Assembly: GCA_034509735.1 (NCBI GenBank)
Contig: JACGWO010000010.1
Span: 13,405,193-13,469,192 of the forward strand
DNA from: Sesamum alatum
Taxonomy: Eukaryota; Streptophyta; Magnoliopsida; Lamiales; Pedaliaceae
Reading direction: 5' to 3'
Length of the DNA stretch: 64,000 nt
Shown: in pieces, positions 20,250-31,686 of the stretch
How positions within the stretch are numbered: position 1 is the stretch's first letter
How the letters are laid out: each line of letters begins with the position of its first letter
Made by a program: the position numbers and the translations under genes
The notes under the pieces: model-generated
What the model was told of the DNA's origin: nothing
What the model saw: only the letters and a program-made list of their open reading frames with translations
Databases searched by the model: none

Positions 20250-20515
20250 TTTTATTACTGTTCATTACTGCTCAATACATGCAAATTCAAATATTGATTC
20301 CATACTTAAATATTTTTAAATCAACTAACATGTTCAAAGTAGACAAAATTCAAATTTTAATCCAACTAAAACTTTATTTAATTAATTGGAATGACTGGCT
20401 TGCGTTAAACATTTTTGTTTTATTAATGTTTATTGCTATATCAGTACATACAAACTCAAATATTAATTTAATACATAAATATTTTAAAATCCACTAACAC
20501 ATTTAAAGTAGACAA

Positions 20516-21041
20516 GCAAATAAAACATTACATATTAAAAGTGGACTATCTGTCCACATTCATTAAACTCAAACTCACATTCTCTTGATTGTGAAACTTC
20601 AATCCCACCGTTAAAACAATGTCTTGTTGGCTTGCGTTGGACTAATTTCACCCATATAAGAATTGTGTTGATCCAGAGCCATCCATAGTCTACGAGGTCT
20701 TCGTTCTTTGTCTCCAAATCCTGAAATGGCTGAACCAGAGAGCAAGCCGTCACTTGCTGGTTCTCACTCGGCTAATTGAGTGATAATTTCATGTTATTGA
20801 AGCATGTGAACCAAGCCTCCATATGCCAGTTAGGCTGACCAAACTTGCATGGGCCAAGCCCATTGACCAAGGGCTAAAGTGAGCCAAAATTTTTCGTTTT
20901 GCAAATAAAAGTTAAAGTTCACATTAAAACTTTAGCCCATTACACACACAAAAAATTAAAAAATAAATAATAAATATTATTATGATCCAATATTTTCACG
21001 ACCACGAGAGATTCAATTTGGATTTAGTTTGAAGTAAATTC
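20516..21041. other. Spacer without recognised gene
   Basis: Moderately AT-rich. A 72-codon open frame on the minus strand (20535-20753) matches nothing I recognise. No repeat with defined ends. Confidence 0.4.
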
Positions 21042-21046
21042 CGAAT

Positions 21047-21543
21047 TGATGTGGGTATAACCCAATAAATTGGTCAAAAGACCAAAAAACACCCTGCAAA
21101 GTGGGTCCCAAGTTACAAAGGAACGCCAGACCCGCGCACCAGCTATACGAGTCGGGTCGTGCGACCCGCCCCGGATCAGCGACCCGGTTATTACTAAGAT
21201 TCAGGTGTACAAATATGGACCTTTGATGCTAAAACTTGTCAGACTAACGAGATGAGGCCACGTGGACCATGGAGGTACGGATACTTGGTGCTATAAATAA
21301 GCCTGACCCACCACATTTGAGGTAAGTTATTCCAATTATATTCGACCAGCACTATTCTCCATATTATCGACCATCCATCTCGACCAGAATCTGACTTAAG
21401 CATCGGAGTGTCTACGCCGGGGACCCTCCCGGCTAGTCTCACGTGCTTGTTTCTTCTCAGGTATTGTCCGGAAGCTAACCTGATCGAGCTCAAGGGTACC
21501 CAAACGAAGTAGGACCAAGGTGATCGAGTAGCGACCCGGATCA
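21047..21543 (+). repeat. Tat-2 5' LTR
   Basis: 497 bp, TG...CA. TATA box CTATAAATAA at 21291-21300. The PBS TGGCGCCGTCTGTGGGAA begins at 21546. Confidence 0.95.
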
Positions 21544-21545
21544 AT

Positions 21546-21563
21546 TGGCGCCGTCTGTGGGAA
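21546..21563 (+). other. Tat-2 primer binding site
   Basis: TGGCGCCGTCTGTGGGAA, 2 nt after the LTR, nearly identical to Tat-1. The first nine bases fit the tRNA-Asp 3' end; the rest does not. Confidence 0.7.
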
Positions 21564-21592
21564 ACTTTGAGAAGATAACGTACTTGTACGAG

Positions 21593-23240
21593 ATGGAAGG
21601 ACCGTCTAGAAGGGACCAACTTTCGGGAGAATACGAAGGGAACTCCCAGCGACAGAATGATCAAGTCATTCAGATTACTAGAGACGAACTCCAAAAGATG
21701 ATAGATGAGGCCAGTAGGAAGGCAAGCAGGAATGCTATAGTGGAATACGAAAGGAGAACTGCCACCCCGATAGTCCGCGAACTGGCCAAGCGACAGTTGT
21801 TCAGAGAAAAGGAAATTGAGGACGAGATGAGAGAGGACAGCAGGGAGGTGCCTGTGAAAGGCGCGACCCACGAAGTGTTCGATGCGGCGTCTAGCCAAAA
21901 GGAAAAGAGTAAGAGGAGAGAACCAGGAATTTCTAAGGCAGAGGTCGAGGACGTGGGTCGCCAGATTGAAAAGTTGGGAGCCCAAATTAGCGAACTTAAA
22001 CGTAGGGGTGAGATAGTGGCCCAACATAGGAACTCACCATTCTCCAATAAGATTCTCACTGAGACTGTGGACCCCTATTTCAGAATGCCTGATCTGCCTA
22101 AGTATGATGGTAGCAAGGATCCACAGGAGCACGTTGCTGCATTCAATCTGGTAATGAACCTTTATGGCCAGTCTGATTCCATTAATGCTAAGTTGTTTGT
22201 TACTACTCTAACAGGGAAAGTTCAAGAATGGTTCACTAGCTTGCCCAGTGGAACCATCGAAATGTATGAACAATTGATACAGAAATTTGCATTTCACTTC
22301 ACGAGTAAAAGGAAACAAAAAAGATCGGCCACTCACCTATTCACCATAAGGCAGAAAGAAGATGAATCATTAAAAAGTTTCGTGGGTAGGTTCAACAACG
22401 AGACCTTAGAGGTCCAAGATCTGAGGATCGACATGATGATCAGCATCCTTATACATGGATTAAAGAAGGATCCTTTTGCGTCAGCATTAGCAAGGGACCC
22501 CAGAAGACGTAGAGCAATTAATGAGATTGGCTCAGAAATACATAGATGAAGAAGAAATGAATGCAATGAAGGATGGCGAATGGATGGGGGGTCGAGGTCG
22601 CGAATGAGCGAGGGATCGAGGCTGAGACCGAAGGGTGCGATCTGAGAAAGATCACGAGGCACCGTATCAGCCTAGATTCCACAGATACACTCCGTTGCGA
22701 GCTTCCAGGGAACAAATGATGATGATGGTTGAAAAGGTAAATGTACTCCAGTGGCCCAAGAAAACGCGAGCCACACCATCAAAGAGATACTTGGGTAACA
22801 AATACTACAAGTTTCACAAGGAAAAGGGACATGACACTGAGGACTGTTTTCAATTGAAAGATGAAATAGAGAGATTGGTCAGACAAGGATACTTTAAGGA
22901 TTACGTAAGGGAACCCCGGAAATTTGAGAATGAAAGGGAGCACAGAGATACACGAAGAGAGAGGTCGAAGAGTAGACCCCATAGCAGAGAAAGGTTCCGG
23001 CATAGAGAGGACAAAAGAGATGATAGACAGGACGAGGTCGCACGCAATAACGCTCCTGTGAAAGGGGTCATTCATACGATCGCGGGCGGACCTACAGGTG
23101 GTGATTCAGCAAGGTCGAGGAAGAGATATGCTCGATACGGATACGGGAGCTCAGAGAGAAGAGAGTTGGTACTAAGTGTAGAGCAGAGTGAAGAAATCAC
23201 ATTTAGCAAGAAAGACGTGGTAGCAGAAGCAGGTCGTAGA
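21593..23240 (+). pseudogene. gag: Tat-2 gag (broken)
   Basis: Structural polyprotein. The first ATG in frame after the PBS is at 21593 (MEGPSRRDQL). The motif VIQITRDELQKMIDEA parallels VIQITQEALQQMIEEA in Tat-1. The Retrotrans_gag-like domain shows PDLPKYDGSKDPQEHV and TTLTGKVQEWFTSLP. A zinc-knuckle-like motif YKFHKEKGHDTEDC has Tyr where the first Cys is expected. Breaks: a frame change near 22500, TGA at 22605-22607 and 22623-22625 (both fit Arg CGA with C-to-T), and a frame change near 23240 at the junction with protease. The long basic RE/RD-rich stretch before the protease is intact. Confidence 0.88.
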
Positions 23241-23248
23241 ATGACCCC

Positions 23249-23600
23249 ATGGTGATAAAAATGGACATAGCGAATTATTCTGTGCACAAGGTGCTGATTG
23301 ATAATGGTAGTTCGGTAGACATTGTATTCATGGAAGTACTGAGAAGAATGGGATTTGATGCTGCCCGGCCACAACCAGTACAAACGCCCTTAGTAGGATT
23401 CGGAGGAAGTGAGGTAACACCGTTGGGAACCATCGACCTCTCAGCCTCGTTAGGCGACGAATCGAGAAGGAAAACTTTAATGATTAAATTTTTGGTCGTT
23501 GATACTCCATTTTCTTATAATGTGATTTTGGGGAGACCCAGTTTAAACTTGTTTCAGGCTATTGTATCCACTTACCACTTGAAGATAAAGTTTCCAACAC
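23249..23600 (+). pseudogene. pro: Tat-2 aspartic protease
   Basis: Active-site loop VLIDNGSSVDIVF, with Asp-Asn-Gly where many retropepsins have Asp-Ser/Thr-Gly. I recall this variant in other plant gypsy polyproteins. VTPLGTIDLSASLGDE and YNVILGRPSLNLFQAIVSTYH follow. Unlike in Tat-1 the domain is in a single open frame. It is cut off from gag by a frame change near 23240 and from RT by TGA at 23999-24001. Confidence 0.85.
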
Positions 23601-23849
23601 CAGGTGGAATACGCGAGGTATGCTGCGACCAGCGGGAGGCAAGGAGATGTTATAATCTCTCTTTAAAAAAGAAAGAAGGAGAAGACACGAAAGCCAAACG
23701 AAGGATAGGGGCCGACCATCCTGAAGAAGTCATGGATACCTTGAAAAAATCAAAGCCCGAACAGATAGAACCAGTGGAAGAGCACAAAGTGATCGAATTG
23801 ACCCCAGGCGAGCCCAACAGGACCACAAGGATTGGGTCGCGAATGACAT

Positions 23850-24850
23850 CGAACTTAGAAACGTTGATGATCGCGTTTTTAAGGGAAAATTCTGACATGT
23901 TCGCATGGAGCCCGTCGGACTTTAAGGGGATAGATCCAAAAGTTATCGTGCATAGGCTCAATGTAGATCTGCAGATGCGACCGGTGAAGCAAAAGAAATG
24001 ATCATTCGGCGTGGAAAGAAACAAAATCATTGAGGAAGAGGTCAACAAACTTCTTGAGGCGGGATATGTAGCGGAGGTCCAGTACACAGAATGGTTTATC
24101 AAACGTGGTGATAGTGCCTAAGGCATCATGCAAATGACGAATGTGTACAGATTTTACAGACTTGAACAAAGCATGTCCAAAGGACCCGTACCCGCTACCT
24201 CGAATAGACCTGCTCGTGGATTCGACCGCAGGATGCGCATTGTTCAGCATGATGGATGCATATTAGGGATATCACCAGATCTTCATGGCGGAGGAAGATA
24301 GAGATAAGACATCATTCGTTACTGAAAATCGCATTTATTGTTATAATATAATGCCTTTTGGGTTAAAAAATGCAGGTGCCACTTACCAGAGATTGGTGAA
24401 CAGGATGTTCAAGGAGCTGATCGGTCATTCTATGGAAGTATACGTGGATGACATGTTGGTCAAGAGCAAAGAGGAGAAACATCACCTCGATCACCTGAGA
24501 AAGGCGTTTGAGATGATGCGAACATGTGGCATGAAATTAAACCCATCGAAATGCACATTCGGAGTTCGAGGCAGAAAATTTTTAGGATACATGGTGAGCG
24601 AGAAAGGGATTGAAGCAAATCTAGAAAAAATAGAGGCAATATTGGGTCTAAGTTCACCAAAAACGGTCAAAGATGTACAGAAACTAGCTGGGAAGATCGC
24701 GTCTCTTAGTCGCTTCATCTCGCGATCAGCCGACCGTAACTTACCATTTTTCAAAACTCTTAGGAAGGTGAAGGTTTTCAAGTGGAACGAAGAGTGCGAA
24801 CAAGCATTGGCTGACCTAAAACATTATCTGACAAACCCACCCTACTTGCA
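23850..24850 (+). pseudogene. pol (RT): Tat-2 reverse transcriptase (broken)
   Basis: The tether FAWSPSDFKGIDPKV precedes TGA at 23999-24001. The fingers region has a frame change near 24096, TGA at 24135-24137 (Trp in relatives, a G-to-A change) and TAG at 24264-24266 in the DAY.GY box. The palm is intact from 24285: TSFVTENRIYCYNIMPFGL, the catalytic YVDD at 24441-24452 and KCTFGVRGRKFLGYMVS. A frame change near 24850 leads into RNase H. Would copy the element's RNA into DNA; inactive here. Confidence 0.92.
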
Positions 24851-24868
24851 AATCCTAAGATTGGTGAA

Positions 24869-25245
24869 GTGTTGTACTTATACTTAGCGGTATCCGATGA
24901 TGCAGTAAGTTCTGTTCTGGTAAAGGAAGAAACGAGGTCGCAAAATCCAGTATATTATGTGAGCAGAATGCTTCAAGGGGCAGAGAAGAGATACATCCAG
25001 ATCGAAAAGTTGGCACTGGCTTTGGTTACTACAGCTCGAAAGTTGCGACCATATTTTCAGTCTCACAAGATTACAGTATTGACAAACTACCCTTTGAAAC
25101 AAATCATGTCCAGACCAGATGCATCAGGTCGCTTGATCAAGTGGGCGGTCGAGCTAGGTGAATTTGATATCGAGTATCAGGCAAGAACTTCCATTAAATC
25201 TCAAGTTTTTGCTGATTTCATTGTCGAGATCGCAGGTGACCAGGA
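24869..25245 (+). pseudogene. pol (RH): Tat-2 first RNase H (tether-like)
   Basis: LYLAVSDDAVSSVLVKEE, YYVSRMLQGAEKRYIQIEKL and TARKLRPYFQSHKITVLTN identify the gypsy-type RNase H. The first catalytic Asp is not at its usual place, as in Tat-1. The open frame continues directly into the second RNase H, showing the fused dual domain. Confidence 0.8.
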
Positions 25246-25259
25246 AGTAAAGCATCAGG

Positions 25260-25640
25260 AAGGCTGGTTGCTTCATGTTGATGGATCATCAAATGCGAAC
25301 AATGGAGGTGCAGGAATTTTGTTGCAAGGACCCGAAGGGGTAGAAATTGAGATCGCGGCAAAATTGGCATTCCCCACCACTAATAACGAGGCAGAATATG
25401 AGGTACTGATCCTTGGCCTAAGAATGGCAAGTCAATCAGGGGTCAAAAGGTTAGATGTATGCACCGATTCTCAATTGGTCGTGATGCAGATCGAGGGAAC
25501 ATATGAGACGAGAGAATGGTCAATGACCCAATACCTGAGAAAAGTGAAGGAAATGATGCAGAAATTTGACAAGTGCTCGATTCAACAAATTCCAAGGGAA
25601 TAAAATGCACGAGCAGATGCACTGTCTAAGTTCGGAGCCA
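25260..25640 (+). pseudogene. pol (aRNH): Tat-2 archaeal-type RNase H (aRNH)
   Basis: All four acidic positions are visible: HVDGSSNANNGGAG, NNEAEYEVL, CTDSQLVVMQI and ARADALSK. TAA at 25601-25603 falls just before the last motif (IPRE then stop), where relatives usually have Gln. Apart from that stop the domain is in one frame, so it is better preserved than Tat-1's. Confidence 0.87.
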
Positions 25641-25659
25641 TGATGGTAGGTATAAAGGA

Positions 25660-26688
25660 TCGCAGTATTTTAGTAATGATCAAGAAAGTGCCAGAAGTCG
25701 ACGAACCAACCATGGAAGTGCAAACAATCGAGGAGGAGGTATCCTGGAAAACAGATATAGTCAGGTACCTACCTGAGGGGTCGTACCCAGCGATCCCATC
25801 GAAGCGAAAAGGATGAGATTCAAAGTAAACAGGTTCACGATGGTGGGGGATGACTTGTACAAAAGAACAGTCGAAGGATCGCTATTAAAATGCCTCGACC
25901 CGGAAAAAGCTCATTATGTATTAAGAGAAATCCACGAGGGAAGTTGTGGTAATCACTTAGGGGGTAGGTCGCTCGCACAGAAGGTTGCAAGGCAAGGGTA
26001 CTTTTGGCCCACCTTAGTAAAAGACGCAATGGAGTTCGCCAGAAGGTGTGAGAGCTGCCAGAAATATGCAACACTGATACATGCTCCTGCGACCTCGATG
26101 GAATCGATTAGGATCGCATGTCCATTCGACCAATGGGGCATCGACATTGTAGGACCCTTTCCACTAGCACCAGCACAGAAAAAATTCGTTATAGTGGCGG
26201 TCAAATATTTTTTCAAAATGGGTAGAAGCAGAGGCCTTGGCGAAAATTTCAGAAAAGGAAGTGATAAACTTTATATGGAAAAACATCATTTGCAGGTTCA
26301 GTATACCCCGGATCCTGATCTCGGATAATGGTACTCAGTTTCAAGGAAAAGGAATTGTGGCATGGTGCAAGGAATTAAAAATTCAGCAGAATTTCACGGC
26401 AGTGGGGAACCCCAAGCGAACGGCCAAACCGAAGTGACTAATCGAACACTATTGCAACACTTGAAAACAAGGCTCGAAGGTGCAAAGGGGTCGTGGGTCG
26501 AAGAGCTACCAGGTGTATTATGGGCATACCGCACAACTCCGAGAACTTCGACAAGTGAGTCACCATTCTGTTTAGTTTATGGAACTGAAGCTATAATCCC
26601 TACAGAGGTAGGAGAAATGACAGCCAGGGTCGCACATTATGATCCACAAATAAACCGGGTCGAACGAGCTTTCGACCTCACCACAGTC
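25660..26688 (+). pseudogene. pol (INT): Tat-2 integrase, C-terminus lost
   Basis: H2C2 zinc-binding part IHEGSCGNHLGG...CESCQ. Core acids in [22 protein letters not shown] and [12 protein letters not shown], so all three positions are retained, unlike Tat-1. Frame changes lie near 25810, 26212 and 26405. The coding sequence stops at 26688, where a copia LTR begins after RAFDLTT. The last 100 or so residues, including the VGDLVLR-type module, do not reappear after the LTR, so insertion and deletion both removed them. Confidence 0.9.
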
Positions 26689-28670
26689 TGTTAGAATAGG
26701 TGACCATGTAAGCCAATTTTGGCGGGTATATGTAACCTATGTCTAGACAATTATAAGTGTTTTGATAAATCATTAATGAATAAAGAAGTGAATTTTCATT
26801 TGGCATTACTTTGTTTGTGTTCACTTGCACCTATTTTTCCATATCTGTTCACTACGCAAACAGAGCCCACGGACTGAGATTCGATTTCGGGGACTGGGAC
26901 TACGCTTGGAGGTAGGTCCATGAAATCAGTCTTCCCGAATCAGTCCGGAAATCTCCAAGTCAAGGAATCCCGAAAATGGGTACCGGGATTCCATTTGAGA
27001 CTTGCACTAAGCATCTGCTGTCGTGTTTCATCGACGGGTGACGAGGATCGTCTAAGCAGTGTTAGTGGGTTAGCCTGCTAGGACGCAGCTGACTGAGGTG
27101 ACTCGTGGGAACCGTCTTACGGAGGACCTTGAGTATGGTCTGCAAGGTATGACGAGTATTCCCGGTTCCAACGGTACAGGTCAAGTCCTTTGACTTGAGG
27201 AATTACTGAGTTTACCTGTACATCAGAACTGTATCTTAGATATGGTGAGAGATTGCCAGAATTCTCTTTGGTAGTCATAAGCCATGTCTAGTGCAGTCCT
27301 GGTGTGCAAAGTGACAGTAGTTTCCAAGAAAGGATCTGTCTCCTGTCAATAGGCTTTGACAGTTGAGTCTCATGTATGCTCTAGGTCTTGTCCCTAAAAC
27401 TGTGGCCACAGTGACTGAACAGAAGGGAAGGTTTCCCTTGCGGCGTTTAGTGAGGACAGACCGACACTTAGGTCCAAGATGGGTACCTGCGTTATCCGTG
27501 CCCTAGACACTAAGTGATGAGACCGAAGACAGAAGGACAAGCGTACTGTTAGAGCCTAAATGTTCATCCCTGAATATTTCACCTAGTCTCTAGTGCCATG
27601 GACCGTTGCTAGATGGCCACCCATGGTAACGGACGGATTCTAGGAATCCGACCAAGTCTAGCTGAATGGTGAACCTAAAGAGTCACACACTATCCACACA
27701 CAATTAAATATTTAATTTGGAATTAAATATTGGAGTGAAGGAATGATTAAATTAGATTTAATCGGGACCTTTATTTTTCTTGGAGAAATAATTCTTTCTA
27801 TTTGATAGAAGGAATTAAATTGATAAATTGGATTTATCAAAGGGATTTATTTAATGGGCTTAAATAATATTTATATTTATTTTAGCCTCTTGGAAATATT
27901 TAAATAGGTTTTAAATATTTCCATTAAATTAAATCAACGGTTGAGATTAATGGGAGAGATGGATGGCTAGGATCGTTTTGACTAGGTCAAAACACTAGTT
28001 TGACTAGGACTTTGACTAGGTCAAAATCCTAATCAAATTAGAGTTCTTAAAAGAGGAGTTTAAAGAGGATTAAACTCCTCTTCTATATAAACCCCTAGCA
28101 TCCTACAATTTACATGATGATGAAACTCCAACACACACACACAACACACACACACGGTTTCTCTCTCTCTCCCATCTCTCTCGTCCGCCCCTCTCTCTCT
28201 CTCTCTCAAGAAAATAGTTTTCTTGATTCTTTTGTTCTTGGAACATTAGAATCTTGATGAATCAATACCATTAATTGATAATGTGTTATTGATTCATCCA
28301 CTCCAAAATTATACACTTGTTCGTTGCTAGCACGACGTGCAAGATACGTGGGTGGATCGTGTGTCACGAATTAGAGGGTCTCAAAGACGGGATCTTGGTG
28401 CAAAACGGGGAACAACGCGTGTAGCCGTTGAAGACGAAAACGACAACGGGTAGGTCTCGTTTTAAATTTTCGTCCCTCTTTAATTTTCAACCCTATGGCC
28501 TCCATGATTTATTTTATGTTATACGTTCATGAGATACACCGAATGCCCGGGAAAATTTCAAAGGCACACCCTTTGAAACGTGTTTTTAATTTAAAAGCAT
28601 GTTTAAATTCCATTTTAATTTTTCATTATACCGCGCTTCCGCATTCGCGCTTTTCCCGGGACGATCCACA
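26689..28670 (+). mobile_element. Copia LTR (solo) inserted in Tat-2 integrase
   Basis: Starts TGTTAGAATAGGTGACC, the LTR start shared with the copies at 35093, 51415, 58169 and 61440. Inside are TGTGGCCACAG, the CCGTTGCTAGATGGCCACCCATGG block, a TATA box (CTATATAAACC, about 28083), a CA/CT microsatellite at about 28130-28206 and the ATGCCCGGGAAAA motif near the end. No PBS or internal domain follows, so it is a solo LTR. Flanks CAGTC and TAATC do not match well, consistent with a deletion at one side. Confidence 0.75.
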
Positions 28671-28929
28671 TAATCTTTCATGTTTGTGACCAGGCAAAGG
28701 AAAATAACGGTAACTCGAACATACCATCAAGATTAATATGATCGCATAAATGCAACAAGAATGAGAAAATCGTAGATATTTCATTAATGAGTGGGGTTGA
28801 TTACAGAATATTGGTGATCGCCAAGTCACCCGACAAAAGGAAGTATATAATAAAAGTGACCAGGCGACACCATACGAACATGTACATCCAGCATCTACAT
28901 CCGAAAAGGAGAACGAGCACGACCAGTAA
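28671..28929. other. Tat-2 region downstream of the antisense gene
   Basis: About 260 bp between the copia LTR and the antisense stop codon. It encodes no integrase. It should contain the 3' UTR of the antisense gene; no clear AATAAA is seen. Confidence 0.4.
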
Positions 28930-29544
28930 CTAGGGAACATAGCCTATTTCATCGATCAAGCTCGTGAACTCGTCGTCTCCGCTAAGATCGGAGACAGCCT
29001 CAGGAGGGTAAGGTTGAAGCTGACCATCCAAGGAGGAGTCAAGGCGGGATTGGTCGAAACCTTCGACAAAGCCGTGAAGATGAACAACTTGGGCAATGCA
29101 TTTGTCGAAGCCATCATTTAGGAACTGGGCAGATTGAACATCGACCGCTGTTTTGAAGACGGGTGACTTAAGAAAATCCCGCGCGCCTTGGGGACGAACA
29201 GTGGCGAGGGACTGTTTGTACTCATCTGATTGAAGAAAGGTCTCTCGACCCTCGATGACACCCTCGGTCTTCCCAGCGAGGCGACCAGCCGAAAAGCCAT
29301 CGGTGCGCCCCTACTCTAAGGCAGCAATCACTTGTTGTTTGCCCTCCTCGATGGTCGCGGAAATTTGACTTCCTAAAGCAGCAACCTGGGCATCTGCAGC
29401 AATTTTCGCCTCCAGAGCCTCCTTTTCAGCAGCCTTGGCACTCTCTAGGCTCTGTTCGAGTTTGCGGATCTTTTTCTCAGCATCTGCTTTGTCATTTCGA
29501 GACATCGAACACTTTAGAGCCAAGTTATGGCTAAAAGCGGAAGC

Positions 29545-29612
29545 CTGTAATGTTCAAAGAAGTAAGAAAAGGTTCAGGAAAACACAAGTGAGCAAGAAAA
29601 GTTGAAAGTTAC
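29545..29612 (-). other. Intron 2 of Tat-2 antisense gene
   Basis: A 68-nt intron: donor ATGCAG|GTAACTTTC and acceptor TTGAACATTACAG|GCT. Removing it joins HVLMQ to ASAFSHNLALKCS in phase 0 and removes a stop. It corresponds to intron 2 of Tat-1 (74 nt, also phase 0). Confidence 0.75.
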
Positions 29613-30298
29613 CTGCATCAACACATGAGCAAGATGCTCCTCGACCCGTGTGTGAGCAGTCTGGGCCAACAAGATATGGTCGCGATCGAGGCAGCTCGCC
29701 TTATATAGCTCGAAGGAGTCCTGCCCGACCAGAGTACGCAGCACAGAGCTGCGAGCAGAGATGGCCCAATCTGGGTTCAGTTTTTCTCCGTCCATCTCAG
29801 CGACCCGACTGCTCGAAGTCTTGAAATCTTCTCGAGCCTGCTTCCACCAAGCGACCTGTTCCTGAAACTGCTTGGTGTTCTCCTCTTCTACGGCCGCGTC
29901 CTTGGCCGCGCTCCTTTCAGCCCGTTTGCTCGAGCGCTTGCTCGATTTGCTGGAACTCTTCTCCTTGCGCTTGCGCTTATCCTTGCGCTTGTGCTTCTTC
30001 GACTTTCTGGGCTCGCCCTCGACCCTGGCCCCTTCATCCGCTTCCTTGGAACCACTGGAAGTGATCTTGATAGCACGACGGGCACCCGAGGGGACGACTG
30101 CTGATGGTTCCACGCGTGCCCCGATCTCGACTCCGGGATCTACCGGGTCAGGTAAATGATCAGATTGCTCATTAGGGGGATCGACTTCAGGAGATGCAAC
30201 CTCAACGATCGCTGGAGGCACGACCGCGACCGCTGGAGGGCCCCTTCTTCGCAGATTGCGAGCAATCTCGGCAAGACGAGCATTCATCACTGCTTCCT

Positions 30299-30378
30299 CT
30301 GAAAAGAAAAAATGTTCAGATCTTAAATACAGAAAGAGATGCAGGATGACTGAAATGATAAAAATTCTTTTAAGTCAC
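30299..30378 (-). other. Intron 1 of Tat-2 antisense gene
   Basis: An 80-nt intron: donor TCTTTAG|GTGACTT and acceptor TTTTTCTTTTCAG|AGG with a strong pyrimidine tract. Splicing joins QGSL to EEAVMNARLAE in phase 1. It lies after the GPWKE domain as in Tat-1. Confidence 0.75.
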
Positions 30379-31525
30379 CTAAAGAGCCTTGCACTCGCAG
30401 GGGTGTTGGAGAGAGGCCAGCTAGCTTCAAGACTTCCTCTGACAGAAGTTTTTTCGAATCATAAGTCTCGGAAGTGATAGCATTTATCTGGTCACCCTCC
30501 AACCCCCCATCTTGAGGCTCGGGTTCGGGTTTACTGAGACGCCAGTCGCATCGGAAAGGCCAAGTTTGTCCAGGAGGTGGTCGAATAAAAATAAAACGCT
30601 CTTTCCAAGGACCTACATTTGACCGAAGTTTATTTAGATATTTACATTCTGGTCGAGCGGAGAGGTAATAGAAGCCCCGCTCGCTGGATCGAGCAGAAAT
30701 AGAAAAGGAATATAGCAACCAGAGATTATCGAAGCTGGGTTCGAAATCATGATATCGCATCATAATGACAAAAATAATTATGATACTTATGGTATTAGGA
30801 GATAGCTGCATTGGGCATATATCTAAATGGGTGAGAATGTTGGCTACGGGTGGTGCTAAAGGGAAGCGAAGACCGGCATCCAGGTGAACAAGGGAGATTG
30901 GACAAAAGCCTTGGGGAGGAAGACGCATGCGATGAAAGGATCTAGGAACTAACACCTCATAATCATGAGGTATAAAGTATTTTTTGCTTAATTTTGTGAA
31001 TGGGTTGTTTCACGGAACTTATTATGCCAGCCCAAGGATTGGCGGCCATCATAGCCATATAACCCTCAAGGGTAGGTACCTCATCAGAATCTACACGATC
31101 GAGGGCTGGGACCACATTATTGTTTGGAGAAGTAATTACATTAAGGTTCCAATTATTTAAAGAAGTGTTCGAGGTCGTGGCTCGAGGGGGTGAAGAGGAT
31201 ATACGAGAAGGGCCAGCCTCGGTATGGGCGACCGGATTTGGAATATGCGAGGGGGAAGTAGTTTCATTTTCTTTTGAATGAGGAGAGGTCGCAGTCGAGC
31301 CCAAAGAGGACGACCCTGAACTCGAACCCGACCGAGAATCAGATTCAGTTTTAGAGCTATTCCTCGACCCCGACCTCGACTTAGATGAAGTACGGGAAGA
31401 CATGGTATAAGTAAAAAAGGGTGGTCGCAGAGTACCTTAGGGATCGGCGACCAGAGAACGTCTACGTGGGCGAGGTCAAAAAACACCAGGCGAGAGAAGT
31501 TCACGGAATGGGTCAAATGGACCCC

Positions 31526-31536
31526 CTATATATAGG
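31526..31536 (-). promoter_or_regulatory. TATA box of Tat-2 antisense gene
   Basis: CTATATATAGG (a palindromic core, read on the minus strand) lies about 125 bp upstream of the antisense ATG and about 150 bp inside the 3' LTR. It matches the position of the minus-strand TATA box in Tat-1. Confidence 0.6.
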
Positions 31537-31668
31537 CGGTCAACATCGGAAAGCGCGCCCATTCGGAAGGGACGCTATGGCGACACGTGGAATGATCCGA
31601 CGGTTCCGGCAGGGGGATACCTAGCGACGCGACTATTCGACTTCTTCTAGCATACTTAACTTACACTA

Positions 31669-31684
31669 GAAGAAGTGGGGGACT
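31669..31684 (+). other. Tat-2 polypurine tract
   Basis: AGAAGAAGTGGGGGACT directly precedes the 3' LTR start at 31687. It is a strong purine run and the expected plus-strand primer. Confidence 0.8.
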
Positions 31685-31686
31685 AA

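Larger units (their letters stand above)
19376..20510. repeat. Direct repeats flanking a decayed fold-back element
   Basis: A roughly 50-bp block with TTTAATTAATTGGAATGAC and GGCTTGC occurs at about 19400-19436 and 20370-20415. A second imperfect direct repeat (ACAAACTCAAATATTAAT-like) occurs at about 20282 and 20450. Confidence 0.5.
28930..31403 (-). pseudogene. Tat-2 antisense three-exon gene (PF04195-like, coiled coil)
   Basis: Minus-strand gene between integrase and 3' LTR. ATG at 31401-31403 opens a Ser/Arg-rich N-terminus (MSSRTSSKSRSGSRNSSK). The PF04195-like domain follows: LHLDAGL-type LVHLDAGLRFPLAPPVANI, MQLSPNTISIIIIF, then GPWKERFIFI. After intron 1 (80 nt) exon 2 holds a Lys/Arg-rich basic stretch (KKHKRKDKRKRKEKSSSK) that could be a nuclear localisation signal. 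After intron 2 (68 nt) exon 3 is a coiled coil (ADAEKKIRKLEQSLESAKAA) and a C-terminal block ending LIDEIGYVP at stop 28930-28932. Exons: 31403-30379, 30298-29613, 29544-28930. Breaks: one frame change near 30970 in an A run, and TAG at about 29308-29310. Function unknown. Confidence 0.78.

Noticed and set aside
21239..22027. 262-codon minus-strand ORF
   Set aside because: It runs antisense across the Tat-2 LTR, PBS and gag start and has no domain. Part of it recurs only because the 3' LTR repeats the sequence.
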